64,000 nt of DNA from Phaeocystidibacter sp965659415 (lineage in GTDB: Bacteria > Bacteroidota > Bacteroidia > Flavobacteriales > Schleiferiaceae), in NCBI GenBank assembly GCA_965659415.1, contig CBFHVA010000007.1, forward strand, positions 62,001 through 126,000, read 5' to 3'. Within the stretch, counting starts at the first letter, position 1. Each line of letters starts with the position of its first letter. This document shows positions 50,938-59,672 of the stretch, in pieces. A program made the position numbers and the translations under genes. The notes beneath the pieces were generated by a model, which was not told the origin of the DNA, made no database searches, and saw nothing but the letters and a program-made list of their open reading frames with translations.

Positions 50938-52418
50938 GCGGTTCGTTTTAGTTTGTCCTTTACAATCTCGTCGGCCACCACTTGACCTGATATTAAGCTT
51001 GGAGGGACACCCGGACCAGGTGTGGTTAACTGACCGGTATAGTATAGGTTGGGTACTTTCGAGCTCTTCATTTTTGGTTTCAGAATGGCTGTCTGATCTA
51101 GCGTATTGGCCAGGCCATATGCATTCCCTTTAAAGGCGTAGTAGTCCTTGACAAAATCAGTGTGAGCATAGTCGCGGCGGTAAACGATGTGCTCACGATA
51201 GTCGATTCCCGTGTGATCTTTGATTCTATCCATAACAACCTGAAAATATTCCTCTTGTATATCCGCTGTTTCTGGCATATCCGGAGCTGTAGGAATAAGT
51301 ATGAACATATTCTCATGTCCTTCAGGTGCCACGGATGAGTCTGTAAGTGAAGGCGCAGAAACATAGAACAACGGATCTTTTGGCCATTGTGGCTTATCAT
51401 AAATAGACTCTGCATGAGCATTAAAATCAGTGTCGAAGAATAGATTGTGATGCAAAAGCCCTTCTACTCTTCTATTCAGACCGATGTAATACAATAAACT
51501 ACTCGGTGCTAATTTGCGATTATTCCAATATTTTTCTGAGTAAGCTCTTGATTCTTTGCGCAGTATGTTTTGCTCAACATGATGATAGTCTGCACCCGCT
51601 ACTACCACATCTGCATCATAATTCCCACGAAGTGTAACAACAGTACGAATACTATCACCTTCGTATAAAAAGCTTTGAACTTCTTCGTTTAAACGAATCG
51701 TCACTCCCTTCTCCTCTGCCAAACGGGTCATGCCCTCCACAATCTTATGCATGCCTCCTTTAGGATACCAAGTTCCCAAGGCCATATCTGCATAATTCAT
51801 TAGGCTATAAAGAGCAGGCGTATTCTTTGGCATTGCACCTAAGAAAAGAATGGGAAATTCGAGAAGTTGAATCAGCTTCTCATTTTTGAATGATTTGCGG
51901 ATGTAGGTCTTCATGGAAGTTAATAGGTGCATTTGAATCAATCCTTTCAAAACACGCATGTCTGCGAATTCCATCAAACTTCGACCGGGTTTATACACCA
52001 GTTCTTTTATACCTACTTCGTATTTGTAAGCCGCTTCTTGTAAAAACCTCTTGAGTTTCTCTCCGCTTCCTGATTCAATCGAGTTGAACAACGCATACAA
52101 TTCGGCAGGGTTTGCAGGAAGGTCAACAGGTCCGTCGCTAAAATACACCCGATAGGAAGGGTCAAGACGCTCTAGTTCGTAATAATCTCCCACCTTTTTG
52201 CCAAAGCGTGCGAAGTAATCCTCAAACACGTCGGGCATCCAATACCACGATGGACCCATATCATAGGTAAATCCACTGGCTTTGAATTGACGAGCTCGAC
52301 CACCCGTCTGCTCGTTCTTCTCTAGGATAGTAACGTCATAGCCTTTTTCAGCTAAAGACGTAGCCGCTGAGAGACCGGCAAAGCCGCTCCCAATTACAAT
52401 GGCAGTTGGTTTGTTCAT
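50934..52418 (-). CDS. crtI: Phytoene desaturase
   Basis: 494 residues. The FAD-binding start is AIVIGSGFAGLSAATSLAEK followed by VTILEKNEQTGGRARQF; TYDMGPSWYWMPDVF and the C-terminal LYYTGQLTTPGPGVPPSLIS are CrtI signatures. It converts phytoene to lycopene. No cyclase (crtY/crtYcd), crtZ or blh is found here, so later steps must be encoded elsewhere. It begins four bases after the sigma-factor stop and is clearly in its operon. Confidence 0.95.
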   Translation of the reverse strand: MNKPTAIVIGSGFAGLSAATSLAEKGYDVTILEKNEQTGGRARQFKASGFTYDMGPSWYWMPDVFEDYFARFGKKVGDYYELERLDPSYRVYFSDGPVDLPANPAELYALFNSIESGSGEKLKRFLQEAAYKYEVGIKELVYKPGRSLMEFADMRVLKGLIQMHLLTSMKTYIRKSFKNEKLIQLLEFPILFLGAMPKNTPALYSLMNYADMALGTWYPKGGMHKIVEGMTRLAEEKGVTIRLNEEVQSFLYEGDSIRTVVTLRGNYDADVVVAGADYHHVEQNILRKESRAYSEKYWNNRKLAPSSLLYYIGLNRRVEGLLHHNLFFDTDFNAHAESIYDKPQWPKDPLFYVSAPSLTDSSVAPEGHENMFILIPTAPDMPETADIQEEYFQVVMDRIKDHTGIDYREHIVYRRDYAHTDFVKDYYAFKGNAYGLANTLDQTAILKPKMKSSKVPNLYYTGQLTTPGPGVPPSLISGQVVADEIVKDKLKRTA

Positions 52419-52422
52419 GAGC

Positions 52423-52932
52423 CTATTTGATGCGATAGTCCTGTAACTTGGACATCATTTTCTTCCTTGCCAAGAAGATACGGCTTTTTACGGTACCCAA
52501 CGGGATGTTGAGGATTTCAGAAATCTCCTCATACTTGTAGCCGTTGTAGTGCATCATAAAGGCCTCGAGGTAGTTCTTTTCAATGGACTCTACCTGCTTC
52601 ATTATATACTCATGATCAGCTAAACGATCCGTTTCAATCGTTTTGCCCGGAGCCACACTGTTGATGAAATAACGGTTGTCCGTGTCATCTACAAAAGTGT
52701 TCTGGTTCTTTTTCTTGCGGTAATTGTTGATGAAGGTGTTTTTCATGATGGTATACAACCATCCCTTCAAATTGGTACCCTTTCGGTACTTGTCTTGATT
52801 CTTGATAGCCTTGTAGAAGGTCTCCTGAATCAAATCTTCTGCATCGTCCATTTGCTTCGTAAGCTTTAGGGCTAACTGCTTTAGAAACTGGTGATGCTCA
52901 TTTATTAAAACTCCGAAATCTGCGTTGGACAT
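52423..52932 (-). CDS. ECF-type RNA polymerase sigma factor of the light cluster
   Basis: 169 residues from the ATG at 52932 (MSNADFGVLINEHHQF). Region 2 contains QMDDAEDLIQETFYKAIKNQ and WLYTIMKNTFINNYR; region 4 is YKYEEISEILNIPLGTVKSR followed by IFLARKKM. No anti-sigma gene is adjacent. It probably relays the signal of the MerR photoreceptor to promoters elsewhere and heads the operon with crtI, crtB and idi. A TTG six bases upstream is a less likely start. Confidence 0.9.
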   Translation of the reverse strand: MSNADFGVLINEHHQFLKQLALKLTKQMDDAEDLIQETFYKAIKNQDKYRKGTNLKGWLYTIMKNTFINNYRKKKNQNTFVDDTDNRYFINSVAPGKTIETDRLADHEYIMKQVESIEKNYLEAFMMHYNGYKYEEISEILNIPLGTVKSRIFLARKKMMSKLQDYRIK

Positions 52933-52962
52933 GGTCAAGCTATTTGTTCAACTATTTGAATT

Positions 52963-52993
52963 CAAAGTTAAACAAAATGTTGAAACATCAAAA
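52963..52993 (-). promoter_or_regulatory. Promoter of the sigma-crtI-crtB operon
   Basis: Minus strand: TTTTG (52993-52989), an 18-base spacer, then TAACTTTG (52970-52963), a full match to the phylum's consensus. A perfect 12-base palindrome TTTGAATTCAAA (52955-52966) overlaps the -7 box. The leader would be about 25 bases. Confidence 0.75.
52977..52988. promoter_or_regulatory. Candidate operator in the promoter spacer
   Basis: ATGTTGAAACAT: five-base arms ATGTT and AACAT, lying exactly between the -33 and -7 boxes, where MerR-family proteins often bind. Related TGTT-N-AACA elements lie at 53021-53029 (TGTTAAACA), 52966-52974 (AGTTAAACA) and 52945-52953 (TGTTCAACT). This clustering suggests several half-sites for a multimeric regulator. 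Confidence 0.55.
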
Positions 52994-53034
52994 GGTTTTG
53001 TAGAAGTTTAAGTTACAATGTGTTAAACAAAAAC

Positions 53035-53949
53035 TTAGGCTTGTTTAACGCCACTGTTTTCAAGGACTTGCGCTTTCAAGTCCATTACGTCACCACAAAC
53101 AATAAAGCGGGAATCGAGCTTACTGGCGTCGAAATTATAGAGCTGACGTCCACTGACATACCATGAAATCTCTCTTGAACCGAGCACTTCTAAGGCTCGT
53201 TTGAAGTAGTTCTTGAGGTCGCCCTCATATGGATTAGTGGTAAAAATGCTCACAAAAGAATCAACATGCACCTTCTCTATCACCTCACGCAAATAATCAA
53301 CAGGTACTGCTTGACCGAGGTATATTACCCTATGACCGGCGTTTTTAAGCAAGTAGTTAATATATAACAAGCCTAATTCATGAAGCTCATCGGCCGGTAG
53401 GTAAAGTAAATAGGTCTTTTTCTCTTTATCTCTTTGGGGCTCAATAACGCTATCGATGGCCACATAGAGCTTTTGCTTGATTAAATTGGATGCGAAATGC
53501 TCGTGACTAATACTGATGGTGTTTGTTTGCCAGAGTAACCCAACTTGCTGTATAAACCCACCCACAATCTTGGTGAAGGCCTCCTCCGTTCCAACAGTGG
53601 CCATGCTGTTAGTTAAGATTCGATCAAACAACAATTCGTTGTAATCGAGCATAGCTATCTTGAGACCGTTGATTTGACTTTCGTAGTTACCTTGGTACCT
53701 AGAGGCATCCAATACATGCATATGACGTTCATCATCAGACATCTCAGCCACCTTCGAGATCTTCATCCCGCTGTGTACAAGGACGGCCACATTCAATAAA
53801 CGCTTTAAATCTCCATCCCGATAAAAACGAATATTCGTAGAGGTCCGCTCAGGACTCACTATAGAATACCTTGACTCCCATATTCGAATGGTGTGGGCCT
53901 TTACACCTGTGAGGTGTTCCAAGTCTTTTATGGAGTATTTACTCTGCAC
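53035..53949 (-). CDS. MerR regulator with cobalamin-binding domain, CarH-like photoreceptor
   Basis: 304 residues. Residues 5-75 are a MerR helix-turn-helix (IKDLEHLTGVKAHTIRIWES, RFYRDGDLKRLLN). Residues about 90-170 are a four-helix cap with W140-x9-E150-H151 (LLWQTNTISISHEH), the CarH light-sensor motif around the adenosyl group. E188-L-H190-E-L-G193 supplies the lower axial histidine of the B12 Rossmann domain, followed by VIYLGQAVPVDYL. All known cobalamin contacts are thus kept. In CarH, the dark tetramer represses and light releases it. The start is GTG. It lies 102 bases before the sigma operon. Confidence 0.88.
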   Translation of the reverse strand: MQSKYSIKDLEHLTGVKAHTIRIWESRYSIVSPERTSTNIRFYRDGDLKRLLNVAVLVHSGMKISKVAEMSDDERHMHVLDASRYQGNYESQINGLKIAMLDYNELLFDRILTNSMATVGTEEAFTKIVGGFIQQVGLLWQTNTISISHEHFASNLIKQKLYVAIDSVIEPQRDKEKKTYLLYLPADELHELGLLYINYLLKNAGHRVIYLGQAVPVDYLREVIEKVHVDSFVSIFTTNPYEGDLKNYFKRALEVLGSREISWYVSGRQLYNFDASKLDSRFIVCGDVMDLKAQVLENSGVKQA

Positions 53950-53960
53950 GGACTTTAATT

Positions 53961-53987
53961 CTGTTTAAGAATATAACAGCAAAGTTA
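53961..53987 (-). promoter_or_regulatory. -7 box and CTGTT/AACAG inverted repeat upstream of the CarH-like gene
   Basis: TAACTTTG (53987-53980, minus strand) is identical to the -7 box of the sigma promoter. CTGTT (53961-53965) and AACAG (53975-53979) form an inverted repeat in the leader, sharing TGTT/AACA arms with the sigma-promoter palindromes, so autoregulation is possible. Confidence 0.45.
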
Positions 53988-54027
53988 GACAAATGTGCTA
54001 TAAATCGAGATTTTATTTTAAATACCA

Positions 54028-54054
54028 TTGATCAACGTCGAATCCCTACCTTTG
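54028..54054 (+). promoter_or_regulatory. Promoter of prfC
   Basis: TTG (54028-54030), a 16-base spacer, and TACCTTTG (54047-54054). The leader would be about 22 bases. Confidence 0.6.
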
Positions 54055-54080
54055 CCCGCTAGCTAAAAGATGCTGACTAC

Positions 54081-55661
54081 ATGGGCTTTTTAGAGGAGAT
54101 TCGCAGAAGAAGAACGTTTGGAATTATTTCTCACCCAGATGCGGGTAAAACCACGCTCACGGAGAAGTTATTGCTATTTGGAGGAGCAATTCAGGAAGCA
54201 GGGGCCGTTAAGTCCAACAAGATTAAGAAGGCGGCTACTTCCGACTTCATGGAAATTGAAAAGCAAAGAGGAATCTCTGTGGCCACCTCCGTGATGGGTT
54301 TTGAATATCGCGATAAGAAGATCAATATCTTGGACACCCCTGGACACCAGGATTTCGCTGAAGATACGTATCGAACACTGACCGCTGTTGACAGCGTAAT
54401 AGTGGTTATCGACGTGGCCAAAGGGGTTGAGGCTCAAACGGAGAAATTGGTAGAGGTTTGTCGCATGCGCGATACGCCCATGATCATCTTCATCAACAAA
54501 CTCGACCGTGAAGGTAAAGATGCCTTTGACTTATTGGACGAGGTGGAACAAAAGCTCGGATTGCGACTTTGCCCTCTCTCCTGGCCTATTGGCATGGGAC
54601 AGCAGTTCAAAGGCGTGTACAATATGTATGGAAAGAATCTTCAATTATTCAGCCCAAACAACAAGCAGCGCATAGCCGAGTCAATCGATTTCGATAACAT
54701 TGATGATCCGAGTCTGGACACACATATTGGAGAAACAGAGGCCGCAGCATTAAGAGAAGAAGTAGAACTCGTTCATGGAGTTTATCCGGAATTTTCAAAA
54801 GCAGAGTACGATAGTGGACAACTATCCCCTGTTTTCTTTGGCTCAGCATTAAATAATTTCGGAGTCAAAGAACTGCTCGACTGTTTCGTCGATATTGCAC
54901 CCTCTCCTCAACCAAAAGACGCTGAGGAACGCAATGTCCTGCCAGAGGAAAAGAATTTCTCCGGATTCGTATTTAAGATTCATGCGAACATTGATCCGAA
55001 TCACCGTTCACGAATCGCCTTTGTAAAGGTGGTTTCTGGTTTATTTGAGCGCAATAAAAATTATAAGCACGTTCGGCTCAATAAAAGCTTCAAGTTCAGC
55101 AGTCCTACCTCCTTTATGGCATCGAAGAAAGAAATTGTTGAAGCCGCTTATCCTGGGGATATCGTGGGTTTACCTGATACAGGTAACTTTCGGATAGGTG
55201 ACACCATTACCTTGAACGAGGATCTCCACTATACCGGCATTCCATCTTTTTCTCCAGAACACTTCCGATTCATCAATAATGCAGACCCGATGAAGGCGAA
55301 GCAGTTGAACAAAGGAATTGATCAATTGATGGACGAAGGTGTTGCTCAGCTCTTCACACTTATCCAGAACGGACGTAAAATCATTGGAACGGTTGGTGCC
55401 CTCCAGTATGAAGTGATACAATATCGATTGGAACATGAGTACAATGCCAAGTGCAGCTATGAGAATTTCCCAGCTTACAAAGCATGCTGGGTTGAAAGCA
55501 GCAATGACGCTCAATTAGAAGAATTTAAGCGCTTGAAACAACGATATCTCGCCGAAGACAAGTTCGGCAAACTGGTTTTCCTAGCTGATTCAGCCTTTGG
55601 ACTACAAATGGCTCAAGATAAATTCGACCAGATTAAGTTTCACATGAAGAGTGAATTCTAA
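54081..55661 (+). CDS. prfC: Peptide chain release factor 3
   Basis: 526 residues, a translational GTPase that removes RF1/RF2 from ribosomes. G motifs: ISHPDAGKTTLTEKLL (P loop), RGISVATSVM (switch I), DTPGHQDFAEDTYRTL (G3) and FINKLDREG (G4). The conserved EEIRRRRTFGIISHP start and C-terminal domain (QYEVIQYRLEHEYN) identify RF3 rather than EF-G. It is divergent from the CarH-like gene. The stop codon shares CTAA with the convergent gene. Confidence 0.96.
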   Translation: MGFLEEIRRRRTFGIISHPDAGKTTLTEKLLLFGGAIQEAGAVKSNKIKKAATSDFMEIEKQRGISVATSVMGFEYRDKKINILDTPGHQDFAEDTYRTLTAVDSVIVVIDVAKGVEAQTEKLVEVCRMRDTPMIIFINKLDREGKDAFDLLDEVEQKLGLRLCPLSWPIGMGQQFKGVYNMYGKNLQLFSPNNKQRIAESIDFDNIDDPSLDTHIGETEAAALREEVELVHGVYPEFSKAEYDSGQLSPVFFGSALNNFGVKELLDCFVDIAPSPQPKDAEERNVLPEEKNFSGFVFKIHANIDPNHRSRIAFVKVVSGLFERNKNYKHVRLNKSFKFSSPTSFMASKKEIVEAAYPGDIVGLPDTGNFRIGDTITLNEDLHYTGIPSFSPEHFRFINNADPMKAKQLNKGIDQLMDEGVAQLFTLIQNGRKIIGTVGALQYEVIQYRLEHEYNAKCSYENFPAYKACWVESSNDAQLEEFKRLKQRYLAEDKFGKLVFLADSAFGLQMAQDKFDQIKFHMKSEF

Positions 55662-56038
55662 GCAATCTTGCTTGAAGGAACGGCAAGTTTGAAAATCGCC
55701 GTTGGCGTATCACAAATCACCACCTTGCCATGATACATAGCCACTGGTGCACGCAGTAGCTCCGGGCGTCGCTTGATGGCCTCTAGCCACATAGCTGGTT
55801 TGATTTCGCTCCCGCGATGGACTCTTTGATATTCCCGATCTGCTTTATTCAAGAGCTTTTTCGCATCTACTCCAAGTCCATCCACCATCAATCTAAACAT
55901 GGTGCCGGAAATAGCGACGGAATTGACTTCCTGTTTATTGATTCGAGAAGTAATAGTGGTTGCCAATGCGAGCGTTTGACGGTCGCGTGAGTTATTGGCA
56001 TTGTACAGAAGCGTCAGCTCGTCCTTTGAAATATGCAT
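55658..56038 (-). CDS. ArsC/Spx-like thioredoxin-fold protein without catalytic cysteine
   Basis: 126 residues. The pattern matches the ArsC/Spx family: YNANNSRDRQTLALATTI at the N-terminus and RRPELLRAPVAMYHGKVVIC ahead of DTPTAIFKL, where ArsC has a RPIV/GRP segment. The redox cysteine that should follow the first strand (YxxxxCxxC) is absent: the site reads NANNSRDR. It is therefore unlikely to be an arsenate reductase; a Spx-type regulatory or binding role is possible. The family identification is from pattern only. Confidence 0.6.
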   Translation of the reverse strand: MHISKDELTLLYNANNSRDRQTLALATTITSRINKQEVNSVAISGTMFRLMVDGLGVDAKKLLNKADREYQRVHRGSEIKPAMWLEAIKRRPELLRAPVAMYHGKVVICDTPTAIFKLAVPSSKIA

Positions 56039-56113
56039 GTCGGCAGGGCTCTTGATGATTGTTCCTCAGTAAGGTACGAATATGCCTACCACATTGTCAA
56101 CTTTAACTTATCA

Positions 56114-56148
56114 ACAAAAAAAGGCGATGAACATATATTCACCGCCTT
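56114..56148 (-). terminator. Terminator after fabI
   Basis: Minus strand: AAGGCGGTGAA pairs with TTCATCGCCTT (plus-strand arms 56138-56148 and 56121-56131, one mismatch), followed by a run of seven T. It lies 22 bases after the fabI stop and ends the long minus-strand block. Confidence 0.88.
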
Positions 56149-56170
56149 GTAATATGCTCGAAGGTAGGAA

Positions 56171-56992
56171 TTACTCCTCTCCTCCCATAAATTGATCCAT
56201 CACCATATCACTTACACCCACATTGGAGAAACCTCCATCGTGGAAGAGATTTTGCATGGTCACTTTTTTGGTTAAATCACTGAATAAGGTTACGCAGTAC
56301 GATGCACATTCATCTGCATTAGCGTTGCCTAAAGGCGACATTTTCTCTGCATAAGCCACAAATCCATCAAATCCTTTCACACCTGACCCAGCAGTAGTCA
56401 TGGTTGGTGATTGACTTATGGTATTCACTCGAACATTCTTTTTTACACCCCAGTGATAGCCAAAGCTTCGCGCAATAGATTCCAGATAAGCCTTGTTATC
56501 AGCCATATCATTGTAATCTGGGAAAGTACGCTGTGCGGCCATGTAGGTGAGTCCTAGGATACTCCCCCATTCATTCATTGCATCAAGATTCCATGCGGTT
56601 TGCATCACCTTGTGAAAAGAAACAGCCGAAACATCCCATCCCTTCTGCAGCCAATCGTAATTGAGCTCAGTGTAATGCTTTCCCTTTCGAACGTTTACTG
56701 ACATTCCGATGGAATGTAAAACAAAATCCAAGGGGCCACCTAATTCTTCAACAGCTCCCTTAAACAAATTCTCCAAATCTTCCATGCTCGTGGCATCGGC
56801 GGGAATTACCTTTGAACCGGTGGCTCCAGCCAATTCATTGATTTCACCCATTCTCATGGCAATTGGCGCGTTGGTAAGCACGAAGCTCGCACCCTGTTCA
56901 TGACACTGCTCTGCTACTTTCCACGCAATAGACTCCTTATTTAGCGCTCCAAAGATGATTCCTCTCTTTCCTGCGAGTAAATTGTTCGACAT
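56171..56992 (-). CDS. fabI: Enoyl-[acyl-carrier-protein] reductase (NADH)
   Basis: 273 residues. Nucleotide-binding start LLAGKRGIIFGALNKESIAW and HSIGMSV fit FabI. The catalytic Y-x6-K pair is in FPDYNDMADNKAYLESIARS, and RVNTISQSPTMTTAGSGVKG is the substrate-loop region. It performs the last step of each fatty-acid elongation cycle. The sequence is the Bacteroidota form. It is downstream of recN on the same strand and is followed by a terminator. Confidence 0.94.
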   Translation of the reverse strand: MSNNLLAGKRGIIFGALNKESIAWKVAEQCHEQGASFVLTNAPIAMRMGEINELAGATGSKVIPADATSMEDLENLFKGAVEELGGPLDFVLHSIGMSVNVRKGKHYTELNYDWLQKGWDVSAVSFHKVMQTAWNLDAMNEWGSILGLTYMAAQRTFPDYNDMADNKAYLESIARSFGYHWGVKKNVRVNTISQSPTMTTAGSGVKGFDGFVAYAEKMSPLGNANADECASYCVTLFSDLTKKVTMQNLFHDGGFSNVGVSDMVMDQFMGGEE

Positions 56993-57039
56993 ATATATAT
57001 TGGTTAATTGCTTAGTTCGTGGGCTAAGATAATCATTCC

Positions 57040-58695
57040 CTAGTGAGACGATAATAATTCCTGCGCATTCGCGCGTGCAGCCTCACTTATTTGATCTCCA
57101 CTCAAGATGCGAGAAATCTCGTCAATTCGAGAATCTGTATCGAGAAGATGGATTCGTGTTCTTGTATTTCCATTGCTTTCTTCCTTGATTACCTTGTAGT
57201 GATAAGCACCGGAAGCGGCAATCTGTGGAAGATGCGTGATGGCGAGAACCTGCATTTGTGTGCCCATATTACTCAAGATGTCGGCTACTCTTCGAGCTGT
57301 TTCGCCGCTAATACCCGTATCAATTTCGTCAAAGACTATGGTTGGTAAACTTTTCGAAGCGCTCATGATGGCTTTTAAAGCGAGCATAACTCTCGAAAGC
57401 TCGCCGCCCGATGCCACCTGATGTAACGGCTTGGCGGTTTGACCCTTATTGGCTGTAAACACCCATTCAAGCTGATCATAGCCAGATGAATCTGGTAATT
57501 CTTTGGCATTTAACACCAAACTCACCTGTGCGTTCGGCATGTTTAATTTAGATAATAGATCCTGAATCCGACCTTCTATCTCTTCCAGAGCATTCTTTCT
57601 AGAGGTTGTCAATCGCTTTCCGGCCGAAGCCAAAGCAACTTCAGTGCGTTGCAAAACACTGCGAGCCTCCTCAATGCGGTTCTCCATATTGGCAAAATCA
57701 CTGAGCTGCTTTTCAAGCGTGGATTGTATGGAGATCAACTCCTCCAAATTTAGCGCCTTGTGCTTTGCCTTCAGATGTTGCAAGGTGCTCATCCTGTCGT
57801 CGAGCTCGCGCAATCGGCGCGGCTCGGCATCGCCTCCATCACTCAATCCTGACAATTCACTTTGAATATCGTCGAGTTCTATCTGGACGCTTTCTAAGCG
57901 ATCCTTCAATGCGCGGACCCTATCATCAAAACGTGCCGCAGCAGACAAGGCTAAACGCAAAGCTTCAAACTGGTCAGATAAACCACCTTCAGATTCGTAT
58001 ACGCCGTTTGCCTGGGCTAGTGATTCCGTCACTTCTTCTACATGCTGTAAGCGCTTTAGCTCCTCCTCTATTTCCTCTTCTTCGTCAGGATGATCAAGTT
58101 TTGCAGCTTCTAACTCATCAAAAAGAAACTGCAGGTAATCCATATCCTGGCCCTTTGTGAGCTCATCTTCAATAGCTAACAAATCTTGCTTGGCGCTTTT
58201 CCAAGCCGAATAACAATCTACAAAGGACTTTAGCTCAGAACTATTACTAGCAAAATAATCGATGAGCGCTAGCTGAAACTTGCTATCTCTTAATAGCAGG
58301 GTATCATTTTGAGAATGAATATCGATGAGTCTTTCGGCGATAGCACTTAGATCACCTAATCGCGCAGGAGTATCATTAATGAATGCTCGGGATTTGCCGC
58401 TAGGAAGAATTTCTCTACGCAAAATGGACTCTTCGGCATAATCCAAGTCGAGCTCATCGAACATTGATTCCAGACCGTAATTCCCTAGCTGAACCGTTAA
58501 TTCAACCACACATTTCTTATCGCTATCCAGAGCGGATTTAAGATTGGCGCGCTCACCAAGCGCTAACCCCATCGCACCTAATAAAATTGATTTACCCGCA
58601 CCCGTTTCGCCAGTAATGCTCGAAAAACCAGCATTAAATCCAATCGACAGTTCATCGATTAGGGCATAGTTCTTAACGTGTAAATGGGTAATCAT
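57040..58695 (-). CDS. recN: DNA repair protein RecN
   Basis: 551 residues, SMC-like ATPase for double-strand-break repair. Walker A is GETGAGKSILLGAMGLALGE, the coiled-coil arms fill about 150-340, the signature is ASGGELSRVMLALKAI and Walker B TIVFDEIDTGISGE. The N-terminal LHVKNYALIDELSIGFNAGF is typical. Starts at the ATG at 58695. It lies between the PorD-like and fabI genes, an arrangement I recall as common in Flavobacteria. Confidence 0.96.
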   Translation of the reverse strand: MITHLHVKNYALIDELSIGFNAGFSSITGETGAGKSILLGAMGLALGERANLKSALDSDKKCVVELTVQLGNYGLESMFDELDLDYAEESILRREILPSGKSRAFINDTPARLGDLSAIAERLIDIHSQNDTLLLRDSKFQLALIDYFASNSSELKSFVDCYSAWKSAKQDLLAIEDELTKGQDMDYLQFLFDELEAAKLDHPDEEEEIEEELKRLQHVEEVTESLAQANGVYESEGGLSDQFEALRLALSAAARFDDRVRALKDRLESVQIELDDIQSELSGLSDGGDAEPRRLRELDDRMSTLQHLKAKHKALNLEELISIQSTLEKQLSDFANMENRIEEARSVLQRTEVALASAGKRLTTSRKNALEEIEGRIQDLLSKLNMPNAQVSLVLNAKELPDSSGYDQLEWVFTANKGQTAKPLHQVASGGELSRVMLALKAIMSASKSLPTIVFDEIDTGISGETARRVADILSNMGTQMQVLAITHLPQIAASGAYHYKVIKEESNGNTRTRIHLLDTDSRIDEISRILSGDQISEAARANAQELLSSH

Positions 58696-58760
58696 TCATT
58701 CAGCGTTGAAGAACAAATATAGAAAGTAGGAACGGGCTAAGCGGCGCTTTGAAAGAAGAA

Positions 58761-59672
58761 TCAGTTGGCTTGAAGAATAGCATCGTAATCTGAGCTGCGG
58801 GGACCATCAATAGTCTGCAAAATCTGAACTAAATCGCGATTTTCCATAGTTGGACCGCCAGAGAAGATGTTGATAATCTCATCACTCTTCGCCTCCATGA
58901 AAAGCTGAACAATAAAGGAACCAGGACGTCTGCGATGTACGTCTTGAAGAGACATTAAGCTATTCTTGATCTGCAGTTTAGCGGACTCTTGTTGATTTTG
59001 ATCGTACATCTTATCCAGCCCTAGGCGATGATAGGTGTACAAGGTATTCACAACCTGTGAAAAGGCTGGATTCAACAAATTATCCACCATCCAGTAACGA
59101 TTTCGATTACTCTCAAATGACCTCCAACCTGTGGCGCTATTATCGTTCTGGGCTGTTGCCGTAATGGCTTGGGCTTTCACGTAATACAGCTCTCCACCTC
59201 CCGGCACATAGGTGTCGTGATCCATGCCGATGATGATGTATGTATAGAACGCCAGAATAGAAGTTAAGTTGCTGAGATGCTGATTCTCAATATAGTCGAT
59301 AGGTTGACCCTCCACATACTCAAAGGCAATATCCGTATCAATCCAGTTCAATACAGGAGACAAATACGTACTCCTGTAAATCGGACGGCTGTAGTTTACT
59401 TGTAGTTGCCCTCTAAACCTTCCATTATCCTGATTGTACTCATTGATGGTAAACACGAAGGAGCAAGCAATTCGTTCTTCAGGCTCATACTCTTCTCGTG
59501 TCCATTTACGACCGTTCATAAATTCATTTAGTCGTGTCTCCAGATTTATAAACACCGACTTATCCGTGATTTGAACCGCTGGTGCTTGAACGCGAACCGT
59601 TGCCTGTAAATCCTGGGCCTGCGAACCAGCACTGAAGAGAAGAGCGAAAATAACGAGTATATATCTATGCAT
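58761..59672 (-). CDS. DUF4835/PorD-like exported protein
   Basis: 303 residues from the ATG at 59672, with a signal peptide (YILVIFALLFSAGSQAQ). Conserved parts are INLETRLNEFMNGRKWT, YLSPVLNWIDTDIAFEYVEG, TSILAFYTYIIIGMDHDTY and RNRYWMVDNLL. DUF4835 proteins are called PorD and associated with the type IX secretion system in databases, though a direct role is not well established to my knowledge. It overlaps the coaBC stop by eight bases. A longer ATG start at 59708 would lie deeper in coaBC. Confidence 0.87.
   Translation of the reverse strand: MHRYILVIFALLFSAGSQAQDLQATVRVQAPAVQITDKSVFINLETRLNEFMNGRKWTREEYEPEERIACSFVFTINEYNQDNGRFRGQLQVNYSRPIYRSTYLSPVLNWIDTDIAFEYVEGQPIDYIENQHLSNLTSILAFYTYIIIGMDHDTYVPGGGELYYVKAQAITATAQNDNSATGWRSFESNRNRYWMVDNLLNPAFSQVVNTLYTYHRLGLDKMYDQNQQESAKLQIKNSLMSLQDVHRRRPGSFIVQLFMEAKSDEIINIFSGGPTMENRDLVQILQTIDGPRSSDYDAILQAN

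Noticed and set aside
57765..58160. 131-codon plus-strand frame opposite recN
   Set aside because: Antisense to the coiled-coil part of RecN; no start context or similarity.
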